A stretch of 64,000 nt of DNA from Crocinitomix algicola (GCF_001661595.2 NZ_LYPF02000007.1:230151-294150), one strand, 5' to 3'; positions 53,739 through 63,731 are shown, counted from the stretch's first letter. Notes: a model not told the origin generated them from the letters alone. Made by a program: numbers and translations.

Positions 53739-53791
53739 GCGACCCTACTCGCGTTTTGACCGTCTATTGCAAATGTGATAGACGGTTTTTT
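53739..53791 (+). ncRNA. Candidate small RNA 3' end with terminator
   Basis: ACCGTCTAT (53759-53767) and ATAGACGGT (53778-53786) form a perfect 9-bp stem followed by six T on the + strand only. An upstream mini-hairpin GCGA-CCCTAC-TCGC lies at 53739-53752. Both flanking genes are on the minus strand, so a + strand transcript ending here must start inside the 245-nt gap. No clear promoter was found; TTTATTTG at 53711-53718 is one mismatch from a -7 box. Confidence 0.3.
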
Positions 53792-55541
53792 AATAAATCA
53801 ACACGTACGATTTTTCGGTTTTATTTCCTTTATAGTCCACGGCCGAAATTCGAATTTTGTTTTTCCCTTTTTCCAAAATCGGTTTACTGTATTTGTCTAA
53901 TGGAATGATGAATCGTTTTTTACGTCTATTATGGATCATTAATACCCATTTTCCATTTAAGTATGCTTTGTATTCCATGATGCCGGCAAGGTCATCTTTG
54001 ATAGATAGTTCGAGCGTATTGTATTTTGTAATAACCTTTTCATTTTTAAAATCTAAGGGTTGAATTGTTGGTGGAATTGTATCGATTGTTAACACAAATT
54101 GGCCGAAATTTTTAGGATGAGCCTCTACCCATCCATCGATATATGAACCTCCCAAAAAACTTAAGTTACCACGATCATTTATTAGACCAATTCCGAGCTT
54201 GTGTACTGGAAAGTCTTTTGGTAGAACTGGTGTTTTAATTCGTATGTCATACTTTTCTTGCACCGGAATACTGTATTCTCCAAATTGATAGATAGCGCTA
54301 AGATAAGTTGATTGGGTGTCTTCACGATAAATTTTTTGAAGAGGTTCGTAAAAAGTACCGGGTTCCAATAAAACCTGCAGGTTCTCTTTTATTAAGGTGT
54401 TTACATCATGGGGGAAATAATAATTGTTGCTTTCAAAAGGGTTTTTTGATGCAGCTTTTGGATTGGGTGTTGCGATTTTAACATGCAAGACTGACTTGTT
54501 TTTATGGATGTCATATACATCAAAAGTGTAGGTTCCTCCACAGCTTTGCCAGTCAAACTTTCCATTGTTTTTAATGTAGATTGGTAAAGGGTTCAAAAGG
54601 GTGGTGAATTGCTTGTGGATATTTCTTCTATTTTGTTTGTTTTCAATATAATCTTTATGCGAATTCATGTAGCGATTTGCGGCAAAATCTATATAGTCTA
54701 TTTTTTGCTCATGATGCACATGATTTTCTTTTTGAACGACCGTATGGTGAACCCCACAAACATTATGAGCACCGTCTAATTTATCTGTTGTATGAATGCC
54801 AAAGGCAAGTTGGCTGTGTTCTGTAATAATTGAGTTTAAATCTATTGCTTGGTCATTGTTTACTGTATAGTTATTGCCCTCTTTTTTTGCTGTAAGATAG
54901 ATGGCTTTATTTGGAATCATATAACCGTTTGAATCAATAGCATAAATTTTTAACCCGCTTATTTTTGGTTTAATCTTATCCGAAATAGCATCGCGATAAA
55001 CTTTAAAGAGAAGAGGGTTTAATGCGTGCTCTGTAGCTGTTTCTCTAATTTCAAAATGTAAATGTGGGGCCGATGAACTTCCTGAATTTCCTGAAAATGC
55101 AATCAGTTCACCTTTTCTAACAAAAATTGAATCATCAAGCACGATTTCATCCAACACATAGGCTTCTTTTTCCATATGTTTTTTTCGAAATAGGGAATCT
55201 ATTTTTGCTGGGAAAGTACTGAGGTGCGCATAAACACTTGTTAAGCCATTTAAGTGGTCGATGTAGATGGCGTTTCCGTAACCCCATGGAGAAACTCGTA
55301 TACGAGAAATATATCCGTCCGCTATGGATTTAATTTTATGTCCTTCAACACCTTGTGTTTTTATGTCAAGTCCGGTGTGAAAATGATTTGAACGCATTTC
55401 ACCAAAATTCCCAGCAAGAATTAATGGGATGTCCATAGGAGCCCCTAAATCCAACGATTCATAAGCTATGTTTTTGGGTGCATAGGTTTGTCCAAAAACG
55501 GATAGATTGAAAACCAAAAGAAATAAAAATAGATACTTCAT
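53790..55541 (-). CDS. Secreted M23-family metallopeptidase
   Basis: A 583-aa exported peptidoglycan endopeptidase-like protein. The signal peptide is MKYLFLFLLVFNLSVFG. The M23 (LytM) domain comes early, at about 30-180: NHFHTGLDIKTQG holds the first His and the Asp, and HLHFEIRETA the C-terminal His pair. PWGYGNAIYIDHLNG lies between them. About 380 residues of beta-rich sequence follow, unassigned but typical of Bacteroidetes M23 proteins. It probably cuts or remodels cross-links. Divergent from the coiled-coil/zapA operon. Confidence 0.87.
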   Translation of the reverse strand: MKYLFLFLLVFNLSVFGQTYAPKNIAYESLDLGAPMDIPLILAGNFGEMRSNHFHTGLDIKTQGVEGHKIKSIADGYISRIRVSPWGYGNAIYIDHLNGLTSVYAHLSTFPAKIDSLFRKKHMEKEAYVLDEIVLDDSIFVRKGELIAFSGNSGSSSAPHLHFEIRETATEHALNPLLFKVYRDAISDKIKPKISGLKIYAIDSNGYMIPNKAIYLTAKKEGNNYTVNNDQAIDLNSIITEHSQLAFGIHTTDKLDGAHNVCGVHHTVVQKENHVHHEQKIDYIDFAANRYMNSHKDYIENKQNRRNIHKQFTTLLNPLPIYIKNNGKFDWQSCGGTYTFDVYDIHKNKSVLHVKIATPNPKAASKNPFESNNYYFPHDVNTLIKENLQVLLEPGTFYEPLQKIYREDTQSTYLSAIYQFGEYSIPVQEKYDIRIKTPVLPKDFPVHKLGIGLINDRGNLSFLGGSYIDGWVEAHPKNFGQFVLTIDTIPPTIQPLDFKNEKVITKYNTLELSIKDDLAGIMEYKAYLNGKWVLMIHNRRKKRFIIPLDKYSKPILEKGKNKIRISAVDYKGNKTEKSYVLIY

Positions 55542-55652
55542 GCGTCATGATTTAGTAAGGGATGTACAAAATTAATTCCAAGTCTGTAATTCTTGGATAA
55601 AAGTTCTTTTTATTATTAAAAATTTCTTTTTGATAAATCCTTAAAATTTTCT

Positions 55653-55682
55653 TTGAAATTGGCTTTCTGAATCGTATTTTTG
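55653..55682 (+). promoter_or_regulatory. Promoter of the coiled-coil/zapA operon
   Basis: TTG 55653-55655 and TATTTTTG 55675-55682 are separated by exactly 19 nt, an ideal Bacteroidetes promoter. The start should lie near 55688, about 20 nt before the ATG at 55708. Confidence 0.75.
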
Positions 55683-55707
55683 TATCGACTATTTTGAATG
55701 GAAAATC

Positions 55708-55986
55708 ATGTCTGAAACGAAAGAATTACTAGAAGAATTGGATGGTAGAATTGTGCGAATGCTTTCTGAAGTGAAAGTGTTAAAAGCCAATTTGAATGAA
55801 AAGGAACGTGTAATTGGGACGTTAGAAGCAAAAATTGCTGAGCAACAACAATCGATAAACGGATTGGAGCAGGAGCGAGATGAGTTACTTGAGCGAACTT
55901 CAGGTGAAAATCAGGAAGCGCTTAAATTCAAGATAGGGGAAATGGTAAAGGAAATAGATCGTTGTATTTCGTTACTAAAAGTGTAA
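55708..55986 (+). CDS. Small coiled-coil protein upstream of ZapA
   Basis: A 92-aa soluble protein made of one long coiled coil. Heptad Leu/Ile run through VLKANLNEKERVIGTLEAKI and SINGLEQERDELLERT. The C-terminal KIGEMVKEIDRCISLLK is a further amphipathic helix. It precedes zapA by 6 nt. A ZapB-like divisome partner of ZapA is a reasonable hypothesis, but sequence alone shows only the coiled coil. Confidence 0.7.
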   Translation: MSETKELLEELDGRIVRMLSEVKVLKANLNEKERVIGTLEAKIAEQQQSINGLEQERDELLERTSGENQEALKFKIGEMVKEIDRCISLLKV

Positions 55987-55992
55987 GAACAG

Positions 55993-56265
55993 GTGGATAA
56001 GATATCACTCAAAATAATAATAGCAGGTAGGACTTATCCTTTAACAATAAAAAGGGAAGAGGAGGCTGCCATTCGCAGAGCTGCTGATCGGATAAATTCA
56101 AACATCCAAAAATTACAAAGCAGCTATGCCGTAAAAGATATGCAGGATTTGCTCGCAATGACAGCATTGCAAATTACGGTGCAACAAGGTAATCAAACTA
56201 ACTCACAGGCTTCTAACACTTTTAACGAAGATCTTCGGAAAATCATTGATAAGATAGATTTTTAA
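55993..56265 (+). CDS. zapA: Cell division protein ZapA
   Basis: A 90-aa Z-ring-associated protein that bundles FtsZ filaments. It starts with GTG at 55993. The N-terminal strand-strand part IKIIIAGRTYPLTI-like (key run IIIAGRTYPLTI) and EEAAIRRAADRINSNI, followed by a helix with AMTALQITVQQ, match ZapA. It is a short version, lacking part of the C-terminal coil of E. coli ZapA (109 aa). It lies between the coiled-coil gene and rny. Confidence 0.85.
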   Translation: MDKISLKIIIAGRTYPLTIKREEEAAIRRAADRINSNIQKLQSSYAVKDMQDLLAMTALQITVQQGNQTNSQASNTFNEDLRKIIDKIDF

Positions 56266-56302
56266 AATCGTGCTCTTCAATGGATGTATTTTTTTACTCA
56301 TT

Positions 56303-56333
56303 TCCCTGACAATAATTTGGTCAGATTAGGGGA
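56303..56333 (+). other. Stem-loop in the zapA-rny gap
   Basis: CTGAC (56306-56310) pairs with GTCAG (56320-56324) over a 9-nt loop, extended by TCC/GGA across an ATTA bulge. No T-run follows. It may be a leader structure of the rny mRNA, a plausible site for RNase autoregulation, but that is speculative. Confidence 0.3.
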
Positions 56334-56360
56334 GATGGACAATACTTATTTTACATAGAT

Positions 56361-57902
56361 ATGGAAATTACAAATATTATTATCGCGGCAGTGATTGGAT
56401 TGGTTGCCGGTGGATTAATTACTTTTTTGCTTCAAAAAAGCATCCTAAAAGGAAAAGCAGAAAACATTTTAAAAGAGGCTGAAGCTGACGGCGAAGCAAT
56501 TAAAAAAGATAAAGTTTTACAAGCAAAAGAACGTTTTTTGCAGCTCAAGCAAGAGCACGAAGAAAAAGTTAGAAATCGGGAGAGAAATATCCAAAGTTTA
56601 GAGGATAAAACGAAGGCTAAGGATAAGAAGTTGAATCACAAACTAGAAGAGCTTAATCGTAAAGATAAAAAAGCTGAAAACCTGAAAAAGGAATTAGAAG
56701 AGCAGTTAGAAGTGATTGAAGCAAAAAAGAGTGAAATCATAAAACTTCATCAAAAGCAAGTCAATGAATTATCTAAGATTTCTGGATATTCACCTGATGA
56801 AGCGAAAACAACGATGATGGAAGCTTTGAAAGACGAGGCTAGAACGGATGCTATGGCTTACATCAAAGAAATCGTTGATGAAGCTAAACTAACGGCATCA
56901 AGTGAGGCAAAAAAGATTGTCGTTCAATCCATTCAACGGGTAGCAACCGAACAAGCGATAGAAAATTCCGTGTCAATTTTCCGAATTGAAAGCGATGAAA
57001 TGAAGGGTAGAATTATTGGTAGAGAAGGACGAAATATTCGGGCTTTAGAAGCAGCAACAGGTGTCGAAATCATTGTAGATGACACCCCTGAAGCAATTAT
57101 TTTATCTTGTTTTGATTCTGTCAGACGTGAGGTGGCTCGTTTGGCTTTACATCAATTGGTGTCTGATGGTAGAATACATCCAGCGCGAATTGAAGAAGTG
57201 GTTGCTAAAACTCGAAAGTCATTGAATGAAGAGATTGTTGAAACAGGAAGAAGGACATGTATTGATTTAGGAATTCATGGATTACATCCTGAGTTGATGA
57301 GAATGGTGGGCCGAATGAAATATCGTTCTTCGTATGGTCAAAATTTATTGCAGCACTCACGCGAGGTGGCAAATCTATGTTCGATAATGGCTGCCGAACT
57401 GGGGCTAAATGTGAAAGTGGCGAAAAGAGCTGGTTTATTGCATGATATTGGAAAGGTTTCCGAAGATGAACCAGAATTACCGCATGCAATATTGGGTATG
57501 AAGTTAGCTGAGAAACACGGTGAAAAGCCTGATGTTTGTAACGCAATTGGTGCTCACCACGATGAAATTGAAATGACAACATTGATTTCTCCAATTGTCC
57601 AAGTTTGTGATGCCGTTTCTGGTGCACGTCCTGGAGCACGTAGAGAAATTGCTGAATCGTATATAAAGCGAATAAAAGAATTAGAGACCACCGCACTTGG
57701 ATTCGATGGAGTGATCAAATCTTATGCAATTCAAGCCGGAAGAGAATTGAGAGTGATGGTTGAAAGTGAAAAAGTAAATGATCAAAGAGCTGATGAACTA
57801 TCATTTATTATATCTCAAAAAATTCAAAATGAAATGACCTATCCTGGCCAGGTAAAGGTTACCGTAATTCGAGAGAAACGAGCAGTACATTATGCAAAGT
57901 AA
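56361..57902 (+). CDS. rny: Ribonuclease Y
   Basis: A 513-aa membrane-anchored endoribonuclease starting mRNA decay. One N-terminal membrane helix (about 4-24) is followed by a long charged coiled coil (25-200). The KH domain is next ([20 protein letters not shown], residues about 215-234), then the HD domain (HSREVANLC near 330 and LLHDIGKV near 358, where His-Asp bind metal). The length is standard. The next gene starts 11 nt before its stop. Confidence 0.95.
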   Translation: MEITNIIIAAVIGLVAGGLITFLLQKSILKGKAENILKEAEADGEAIKKDKVLQAKERFLQLKQEHEEKVRNRERNIQSLEDKTKAKDKKLNHKLEELNRKDKKAENLKKELEEQLEVIEAKKSEIIKLHQKQVNELSKISGYSPDEAKTTMMEALKDEARTDAMAYIKEIVDEAKLTASSEAKKIVVQSIQRVATEQAIENSVSIFRIESDEMKGRIIGREGRNIRALEAATGVEIIVDDTPEAIILSCFDSVRREVARLALHQLVSDGRIHPARIEEVVAKTRKSLNEEIVETGRRTCIDLGIHGLHPELMRMVGRMKYRSSYGQNLLQHSREVANLCSIMAAELGLNVKVAKRAGLLHDIGKVSEDEPELPHAILGMKLAEKHGEKPDVCNAIGAHHDEIEMTTLISPIVQVCDAVSGARPGARREIAESYIKRIKELETTALGFDGVIKSYAIQAGRELRVMVESEKVNDQRADELSFIISQKIQNEMTYPGQVKVTVIREKRAVHYAK

Positions 57903-58584
57903 ATTCTCAAAAAAGACAATAGATCAAGTGTTTGAATGGGATGTTCAAACATGGTCTAAAGTCGTACCTTTTTGGGAAGAACATTGTGATATTAAACCAG
58001 GGTTAAAGGTTTTAACGGTTGGTGAAAGAGGAGGCGGATTGAGCCTCTTCTTTGCTTTAAAGGGGTGTCATGTTACCTGTACAGATTTTCGTGAGTTTCC
58101 AAGTTCCATTTATGAATTGCATCGTAAATATGATGTTCAAAATAAGATTGAATATGTAGAAGGTGTGGATGTCAGCAAACTCGATTGTTTTGCTGATGAA
58201 ACCTTTGATTTAGTCGTTTTTAAAAGTGTTTTAGGGGCTTTATCTGAACAGAATAAGCAAAAAAATGCTTTTGATGAAATGCATCGTGTCCTTAAAAAAC
58301 ATGGTTTTGTATTATTTGCTGAAAATCTAAAGGCCTCTAAGTTGCATCAAGCTTTTAGACAGAAATATGTGAAATGGAATGACTATTGGCGTTATTTCGA
58401 TCTCAAAAATGATGATTATTTTTACGCTAAATTCACAAAAAAACAGTTCAAAACACAAGGTTTTATTGCCGTTTTTGGAAGAACAGAACAACAGCGTGGG
58501 TTACTCGCTAAAATAGATCGAATAATTCTCCGGGCAATTCCAAAATCATGGCGTTACGTTCTATTTGGTGTCTTGTCGAAGTAA
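57892..58584 (+). CDS. SAM-dependent methyltransferase
   Basis: A 230-aa class I methyltransferase. Motif I is [20 protein letters not shown] (residues about 39-58), a variant where the usual D/E-x-G-x-G-x-G reads [15 protein letters not shown] follows, and [23 protein letters not shown] is the motif IV region (key run [11 protein letters not shown]). The substrate is unknown. It overlaps rny by 11 nt, and its tail overlaps the convergent FAD-protein gene by 24 nt. Confidence 0.8.
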   Translation: MQSKFSKKTIDQVFEWDVQTWSKVVPFWEEHCDIKPGLKVLTVGERGGGLSLFFALKGCHVTCTDFREFPSSIYELHRKYDVQNKIEYVEGVDVSKLDCFADETFDLVVFKSVLGALSEQNKQKNAFDEMHRVLKKHGFVLFAENLKASKLHQAFRQKYVKWNDYWRYFDLKNDDYFYAKFTKKQFKTQGFIAVFGRTEQQRGLLAKIDRIILRAIPKSWRYVLFGVLSK

Positions 58585-59667
58585 TCCTTCTTTTTTCCAC
58601 CGAGCCAAATGTTGGTGGAAACCATAAATCAAGTCGGTGGTTTGTGTAAACCTTAGCGAAGGAATAGCTCGATTTAATTGTTCTCTTGTACTCGCATCCA
58701 TTTGCTGCGATGAGAATGAGTTTGAATGATAATTGATTATTTCTTGTGCCTCGGTGATCAACTTTAATTCAATTAATTTCGCCCGAATGCAATCCAGAGG
58801 TTTTAATGTTTCATTAAGCTTTTCGGCAAAAACACCAACCAGAATTACCGATAATCCCGTGTTTAAATTCGAAAGTTGAGAGCTGATATCACTGACGCGG
58901 TGAATCAACGGGTCTTTCATAATTCGAATATAAGAAAATGGCTTAGCCGGCTTACCTTTTATAATAAGATGATAGTGGGTAAAGGTTGTTTTATGGTATA
59001 CTTGAGGGATTTTAACTTGATTAACAAGGATGTTTTTCAAGTTAGCATGTGTGGTAAGTTGTACATTTTTGGTTTGTAAAAAGGTTCCGTTTTCTTGTGA
59101 TATTTTCCAAGTATTATTAGTGTATTCAACGCTTATAGATTTAGAATTTAGTTGAACAGGAACCTTATTAGTTGCTAATAATTGGACAAGTTTTTCTTCA
59201 AATTCTTTCGAACCACGATTGGGGTATAAGTAATGTTTAGGTATAATAGGGAATCGCGCTGCGGGATGTTGAGTGATAAATTTAACGAGCCCTTTAAAAT
59301 CCCTTTTCTTAATGAGGTTTGCGCACACCTTGAAAACGCCAATTGCCATTTTGTGATCGTAACTCAACTTTGAATTACCATTAATAATAATGGGTTGAGG
59401 AGTCATTTTGTCGAGCTGAACGTTTAGCGCTTCTGCAATAAACTTGTATACCTTCTTGTTATAAGACCAAATATGGCATCCCAATTCAACATCGCCAATC
59501 GGATCAATTCTCACGGTTTGCCAAGCTCCGCATGGTTTATCTCGCTCTTCAATTATTAATACCTTTTTACCTTTTAACGTTTCTGCGCAGGCGTCCAAAA
59601 TGTGGACAGGTCCAGAACCAATATAAACGGTATCATAAATAAAGTTGTTAGTTGGCTGTTGGTTCAT
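58561..59667 (-). CDS. FAD-dependent oxidoreductase (NAD(P)-binding Rossmann-like)
   Basis: A 368-aa flavoprotein-like protein. The N-terminal dinucleotide fold YIGSGPVHILDAC (about 14-27) and VLIIEERDKPCGAWQTV (about 35-51, with Glu at the ribose position) resemble protoporphyrinogen-oxidase/UDP-galactopyranose-mutase relatives. The rest is not assigned. It lies in a group with a GT4 and a flippase, so a sugar-modifying role is possible. It overlaps the methyltransferase gene end-to-end by 24 nt. Confidence 0.65.
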   Translation of the reverse strand: MNQQPTNNFIYDTVYIGSGPVHILDACAETLKGKKVLIIEERDKPCGAWQTVRIDPIGDVELGCHIWSYNKKVYKFIAEALNVQLDKMTPQPIIINGNSKLSYDHKMAIGVFKVCANLIKKRDFKGLVKFITQHPAARFPIIPKHYLYPNRGSKEFEEKLVQLLATNKVPVQLNSKSISVEYTNNTWKISQENGTFLQTKNVQLTTHANLKNILVNQVKIPQVYHKTTFTHYHLIIKGKPAKPFSYIRIMKDPLIHRVSDISSQLSNLNTGLSVILVGVFAEKLNETLKPLDCIRAKLIELKLITEAQEIINYHSNSFSSQQMDASTREQLNRAIPSLRFTQTTDLIYGFHQHLARWKKEGLLRQDTK

Positions 59668-59695
59668 AAAAAAGGTTGCGTTTTTTTATGTTATG

Positions 59696-60814
59696 CTACT
59701 GTAGTATTTCAGAATATAGTTGTATCAGTTTTTTTTCTTCTTTATTCCAATTGTATTTGTCAATGACGAGTTGTCGTCCTGTTTCGCCCATTTTTTTTGC
59801 AACGTCTGGATGTTCAATTAAGTAGTTCACTTGCTCGGTGATTTTATCAATGTCATAAGGGTCAGTACAAAAACCGGCTTTTGTGGATTCCAGTATTTCT
59901 CTCCAAAGCGGAAAATTAGAAGCTATAACGGGTAGTCCTGCCGCCATATATTCAAACATTTTAATAGGATAGGAGTTGACATGATTAGGTTCAGGTAACA
60001 ATATCACTAAGCCAGCAACAGATGACTTTTTTAAATCACCGAGTTCTTTTCGGTTTAAAAACCCTAAGCGCTTGACCTTTTTCCAACCTTTAAGTTGATG
60101 AACGTGAGGATTTAAAGTATCATCCCATTTTCCTGCAAGTTTAAGCTCAACATCGGCTGCCCCAGCAACTTGAATCATTTCTTTCAGACCTCTTATCATT
60201 GAGATACCACCGATATAGCACAATCCAGAACGACTGTTTGGTTCGTTTTCCTCTTCAAAGTCGATCTCATCAAATAAGGGGAAGTTACAAATTGTGACGG
60301 TGTTGGCATTAATTTTTTTGTAACGATTGGCAATAAAAGGAGTAGCAACCACTATGGCATCCAAGCGTTTAGCAATGTAGTTTTCGTATTTTTCGTATCC
60401 CCAACTGATCAATTTTCTTAAAGGTCGATTAAGATAAGGCTTGGATAAGATTTGACGCGGTGTATCTTCATGGGCATCATAAATTACTTTTTTTCCTGCC
60501 TTTTTTAACTTAAGACCAACCGAAAGTAATTCTGGATCATGAAAATGAAATAGGTCTGCATTCGACTTTAAAGCAAGTTCATAGATTTGTTTCGAAGCTT
60601 TTCGCATACGATCAAACCTCGATTTTGGCTCATAATTTGCCGAGCGAATTTCAACTCCGTTTTCAATACGCGATTGACCTTTTAATGTTATTTCTATTAC
60701 ATTATATCCGGCTTTTTTAAGACTCTGACACTCTTTGTGAAATATCCTAATATCAGTATCTGAATGCGCACTTGTGAGGTGGGCAATTGTTATTTGCGTT
60801 GGTTTGCTCATCAT
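59696..60814 (-). CDS. Family 4 glycosyltransferase
   Basis: A 372-aa GT-B enzyme. The N-terminal domain has HLTSAHSDTDIRIFHKECQSL, a frequent start in Bacteroidetes surface-sugar transferases. The C-terminal domain has the donor-site LPEPNHVNSYPIKMFEYMAAG (key run PIKMFEYMAAGLPV) with the Glu-x7-Glu type spacing. The acceptor and sugar are unknown. TATCTTTG at 60826-60833 (minus) is a good -7 box just upstream, giving a very short leader. Confidence 0.85.
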   Translation of the reverse strand: MMSKPTQITIAHLTSAHSDTDIRIFHKECQSLKKAGYNVIEITLKGQSRIENGVEIRSANYEPKSRFDRMRKASKQIYELALKSNADLFHFHDPELLSVGLKLKKAGKKVIYDAHEDTPRQILSKPYLNRPLRKLISWGYEKYENYIAKRLDAIVVATPFIANRYKKINANTVTICNFPLFDEIDFEEENEPNSRSGLCYIGGISMIRGLKEMIQVAGAADVELKLAGKWDDTLNPHVHQLKGWKKVKRLGFLNRKELGDLKKSSVAGLVILLPEPNHVNSYPIKMFEYMAAGLPVIASNFPLWREILESTKAGFCTDPYDIDKITEQVNYLIEHPDVAKKMGETGRQLVIDKYNWNKEEKKLIQLYSEILQ

Positions 60815-60825
60815 ACTTACGAAAG

Positions 60826-60833
60826 CAAAGATA
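60826..60833 (-). promoter_or_regulatory. -7 box of the GT4 gene
   Basis: TATCTTTG on the minus strand, exact consensus, only 11 nt before the ATG at 60814. A TTG lies 15 nt further upstream, shorter than the preferred 17-23. Transcription would start only a few nt before the ATG. Confidence 0.4.
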
Positions 60834-60957
60834 AAAAGATGTTGCGTACAATTTCACACCTAACTGACTATTTAGTTTGTGGTATTGGTTTTGCTAATGT
60901 TTTTGACTAAAATTTTGAAATAAAATTGTGTAACTTCGTTGCTCATTAAAATGCAAA

Positions 60958-62238
60958 ATGGCAAAAAGATTTGAGTATGCTAAAAATTCAATTTTACTCG
61001 TAGTTGGGTCGGGTTTAGCTCAAGTATTGCCGTTAGCATTTCAACCTTATTTACGACGAACATTCAGTGATGTAGAATTCGGTTTGTTTGCACAGTATTT
61101 TAGTATTGTCAGCATTGTGGCGCTCATTGCAGGCCTGAAATATGATGCTAGTATCATGATTCCTAAATCAGATCGTGCGTCGCAACACATTTTAACAGGA
61201 ACGGTATTTATTAACTTATGCTCATCGTTCTTATTTTTGGTCTTACTTTTTTTATTTGGCCATCATTTTTTAGGAGCAGCTGGATTATCTCAAAAGTTGG
61301 AAAATTATTTTTGGCTGATGCCAATAAGTGTATTTCTAATCTCCACTAACCTTGCGATTAATTACTGGTTGACACGGAAAAAATTTTTTAGAGGTATAGT
61401 CATTAATAAAGTTTCAAGACGTGCGGTTGAAGCAGGAGCACGAGTAGGTTTTGCAAGTAAATTAGTCAAAGGAGGAATGATTTATGGAGGGGTTATAGGA
61501 GATCTAATAAACTTGATTGTTTCTGTTTTTCAATATGTGAAGTCAGGCGGCAAAATTAAAATGTATCGTAAACAACAGGTTTTAAAGGAGCTTAAAGAGC
61601 AAATCGATTTTCCAAAGTATAGTTTATTGCCAAATGTTCTAAACGTCATTAGTGCCCGAGTTCCCGTTTTTTTATTCGCAATTTTATATGGTGATGCAAT
61701 ATTAGGTCAGTTTGACGGAAGTCAACAAATGTTAGCAATCCCGTTAGGATTAATTTCAATCTCCTTATCACAAGTACTTTATCAAAGAATTGTGGATGAC
61801 GTGAATAATAATCGGAAAATCATGCGATTTATACGTAACAATTTTATGTTTTTGGCAGGACTTAGTATTATAGGTGTTATCATAGTTATGCCTTTTGGAG
61901 TAGAAATCACTACGATTTATTATGGAGATAACTATGAATTGTCTGGACAAATCACACAAATTTTAGTCATATCTTATGGCATTAAGTTTATTGTTTCGCC
62001 ATTATCCATGACATTGGTAGGGCTCAAAAAATTAAAACTTGTAGCTATTTGGCAGGCCACTTATTTTTTGATGACGATTTGCTTGTTCTTCATTGAAGAT
62101 ATGGCGATTCAGGATTTTGTTATCATCATCGTCGCTATAGATGTTATCGCCTATTTCTTTTATGGAGCGTTAATTTACAGTGCCGCGCGCAAACATGATA
62201 AAAAAATTGAAGACCTGATACAATCCCAAAAAGACTAA
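60958..62238 (+). CDS. Wzx-like oligosaccharide flippase
   Basis: A 426-aa MOP-superfamily membrane exporter with about 12 membrane segments. The start (YAKNSILLVVGSGLAQVLPLAF; key run VVGSGLAQVLPLAFQPYL) and QIDFPKYSLLPNVLNVIS are typical of O-antigen or capsule flippases. It is the second flippase gene in the window and is only distantly like the one at 39.9 kb, so they may serve two different polymers. Its stop overlaps the convergent Wzy-like gene by 4 nt. Confidence 0.83.
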   Translation: MAKRFEYAKNSILLVVGSGLAQVLPLAFQPYLRRTFSDVEFGLFAQYFSIVSIVALIAGLKYDASIMIPKSDRASQHILTGTVFINLCSSFLFLVLLFLFGHHFLGAAGLSQKLENYFWLMPISVFLISTNLAINYWLTRKKFFRGIVINKVSRRAVEAGARVGFASKLVKGGMIYGGVIGDLINLIVSVFQYVKSGGKIKMYRKQQVLKELKEQIDFPKYSLLPNVLNVISARVPVFLFAILYGDAILGQFDGSQQMLAIPLGLISISLSQVLYQRIVDDVNNNRKIMRFIRNNFMFLAGLSIIGVIIVMPFGVEITTIYYGDNYELSGQITQILVISYGIKFIVSPLSMTLVGLKKLKLVAIWQATYFLMTICLFFIEDMAIQDFVIIIVAIDVIAYFFYGALIYSAARKHDKKIEDLIQSQKD

Positions 62239-63572
62239 ATATTTTCCTTGTCTGAAATCCCAAAAAATACAAAGTAGAGTAATAATATTAATCCCCATCC
62301 TCCTGAAAACAATGCAATCGTTATAGAGGTAGAACTCAGTAATAAAACGGGAAAAGCATTTAAACTTAACTTTAGAATGAAATCATCTTTAAATAAGATT
62401 TCAATGAAAACTAAGAATAATGCAAGTATAATTCCTCCCATAACTAAACCTGCCTTACCAAAATTTGCATAATCAAGAACAAAACTGGCCGTGTTCACGC
62501 TTCCTTTTAAACCATTTGCAGCATGCTCAGGATACATCACCGCATAAAGTTCTAAAAAATAATTTCTAAACTGAGTTCCTTTTATACGAGCAATAATTCG
62601 GTAACCATCTCCATGTAAAAAAGGCATTTTAGAAGGAATGATTTCAAACCATTCAGAAACAGTTTTACCGGGTAAAAAAGCTATTCGGCTGAAAATACTT
62701 CCTGAAAATCGAGCGATAAATCGATCATCATTCACTTCAACTATCTCTAATGTTGAAGTGTCAACCTCTTGCGCAATCGAATCTTTGCTTATTACTGCAA
62801 CTTCGTCCAGCGGTCTGTTGTGTATCGTTTTATTTAATTCGGAATCTGGAATCATTTCTTCGTCTCCTATTGTTTGTTCAATAGAATTTTCAACGACAAC
62901 CTTACTTGGGTTTGCAGCAGTAAATTGACCTATTATGACCAACGAAATAATTAAAATGAAGGCAAGGATATGCCAAATTTTGCGTTTGAAGAGAGCGTAT
63001 ATAAAAACAGGAATGATAATCGTGAATATCAAACTTTTCTGCATGAGCGAAAAGCAATAAAAACTTGCTACTAGCAATACAATCCAAAATAATCGCTCTT
63101 TTTGTTTAATTAATAGAGTGAGAATTAAAAAGGGGATAAGGGCACGAAGATTAAACGAAACTAAATAGTTTAAAATACGAGGACTGCCTGCTGAAATATT
63201 TCGCCTTATTTTTGCGGCCTCATGTCGGTCGACTGCATCAAAGGCTTCTAAAACAGGAATATTGCCTAAATATAAAAGATGTCCAATAATTCCTAAAAAA
63301 ACCAGTGCTGTAATTCCAATAAGAAAATAGTTTAATAAATGATTGGTAGACCTATTTTTCAACCGATCGAAACTTCGTGCGCCAAAATTTCTTAAACCAA
63401 GTCTATGCAAAAGAAAATATGTCGCAAAAAGACTGATTGTGTAGATAATTAATTTCGGAATATGTTTCGTTCCTGTGTGCGCGTAAACCCCAATGAATAA
63501 TATGATTATTACAAATGAATAAATCGAAATTAAACTGTGTTTCTTTAAAAAAGTTTGTAAGCGTGCGATCAT
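62235..63572 (-). CDS. Wzy-like polysaccharide polymerase
   Basis: A 445-aa polytopic membrane protein with about ten membrane segments and one large extracytoplasmic loop (about 225-345) rich in acidic residues. This is the usual layout of O-antigen/capsule polymerases, which lack strong sequence motifs. Its neighbours (flippase, GT4) support the call. An oligosaccharide repeat-unit polymerase is likely, and another membrane glycosyltransferase is the alternative. Confidence 0.6.
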   Translation of the reverse strand: MIARLQTFLKKHSLISIYSFVIIILFIGVYAHTGTKHIPKLIIYTISLFATYFLLHRLGLRNFGARSFDRLKNRSTNHLLNYFLIGITALVFLGIIGHLLYLGNIPVLEAFDAVDRHEAAKIRRNISAGSPRILNYLVSFNLRALIPFLILTLLIKQKERLFWIVLLVASFYCFSLMQKSLIFTIIIPVFIYALFKRKIWHILAFILIISLVIIGQFTAANPSKVVVENSIEQTIGDEEMIPDSELNKTIHNRPLDEVAVISKDSIAQEVDTSTLEIVEVNDDRFIARFSGSIFSRIAFLPGKTVSEWFEIIPSKMPFLHGDGYRIIARIKGTQFRNYFLELYAVMYPEHAANGLKGSVNTASFVLDYANFGKAGLVMGGIILALFLVFIEILFKDDFILKLSLNAFPVLLLSSTSITIALFSGGWGLILLLYFVFFGISDKENI

Positions 63573-63731
63573 AAAATTTAAGAATCTCTAACCTTATCAG
63601 CAACAAAAATAGGTATAAAAGCACGCGTTACCGTTAAAATCTTTTTTTTCTTAAAAAATGCATCTATAATTCCCCAACTTTGAATTTTATACATCTTTAT
63701 TCAGTAATTAGTGTGAGAAGGTTTGGAATTT

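Noticed and set aside
53726..53908. 60-residue + strand ORF over the M23 gene end
   Set aside because: Starts in the putative small RNA hairpin region and is antisense to a well-supported gene; composition is not protein-like.
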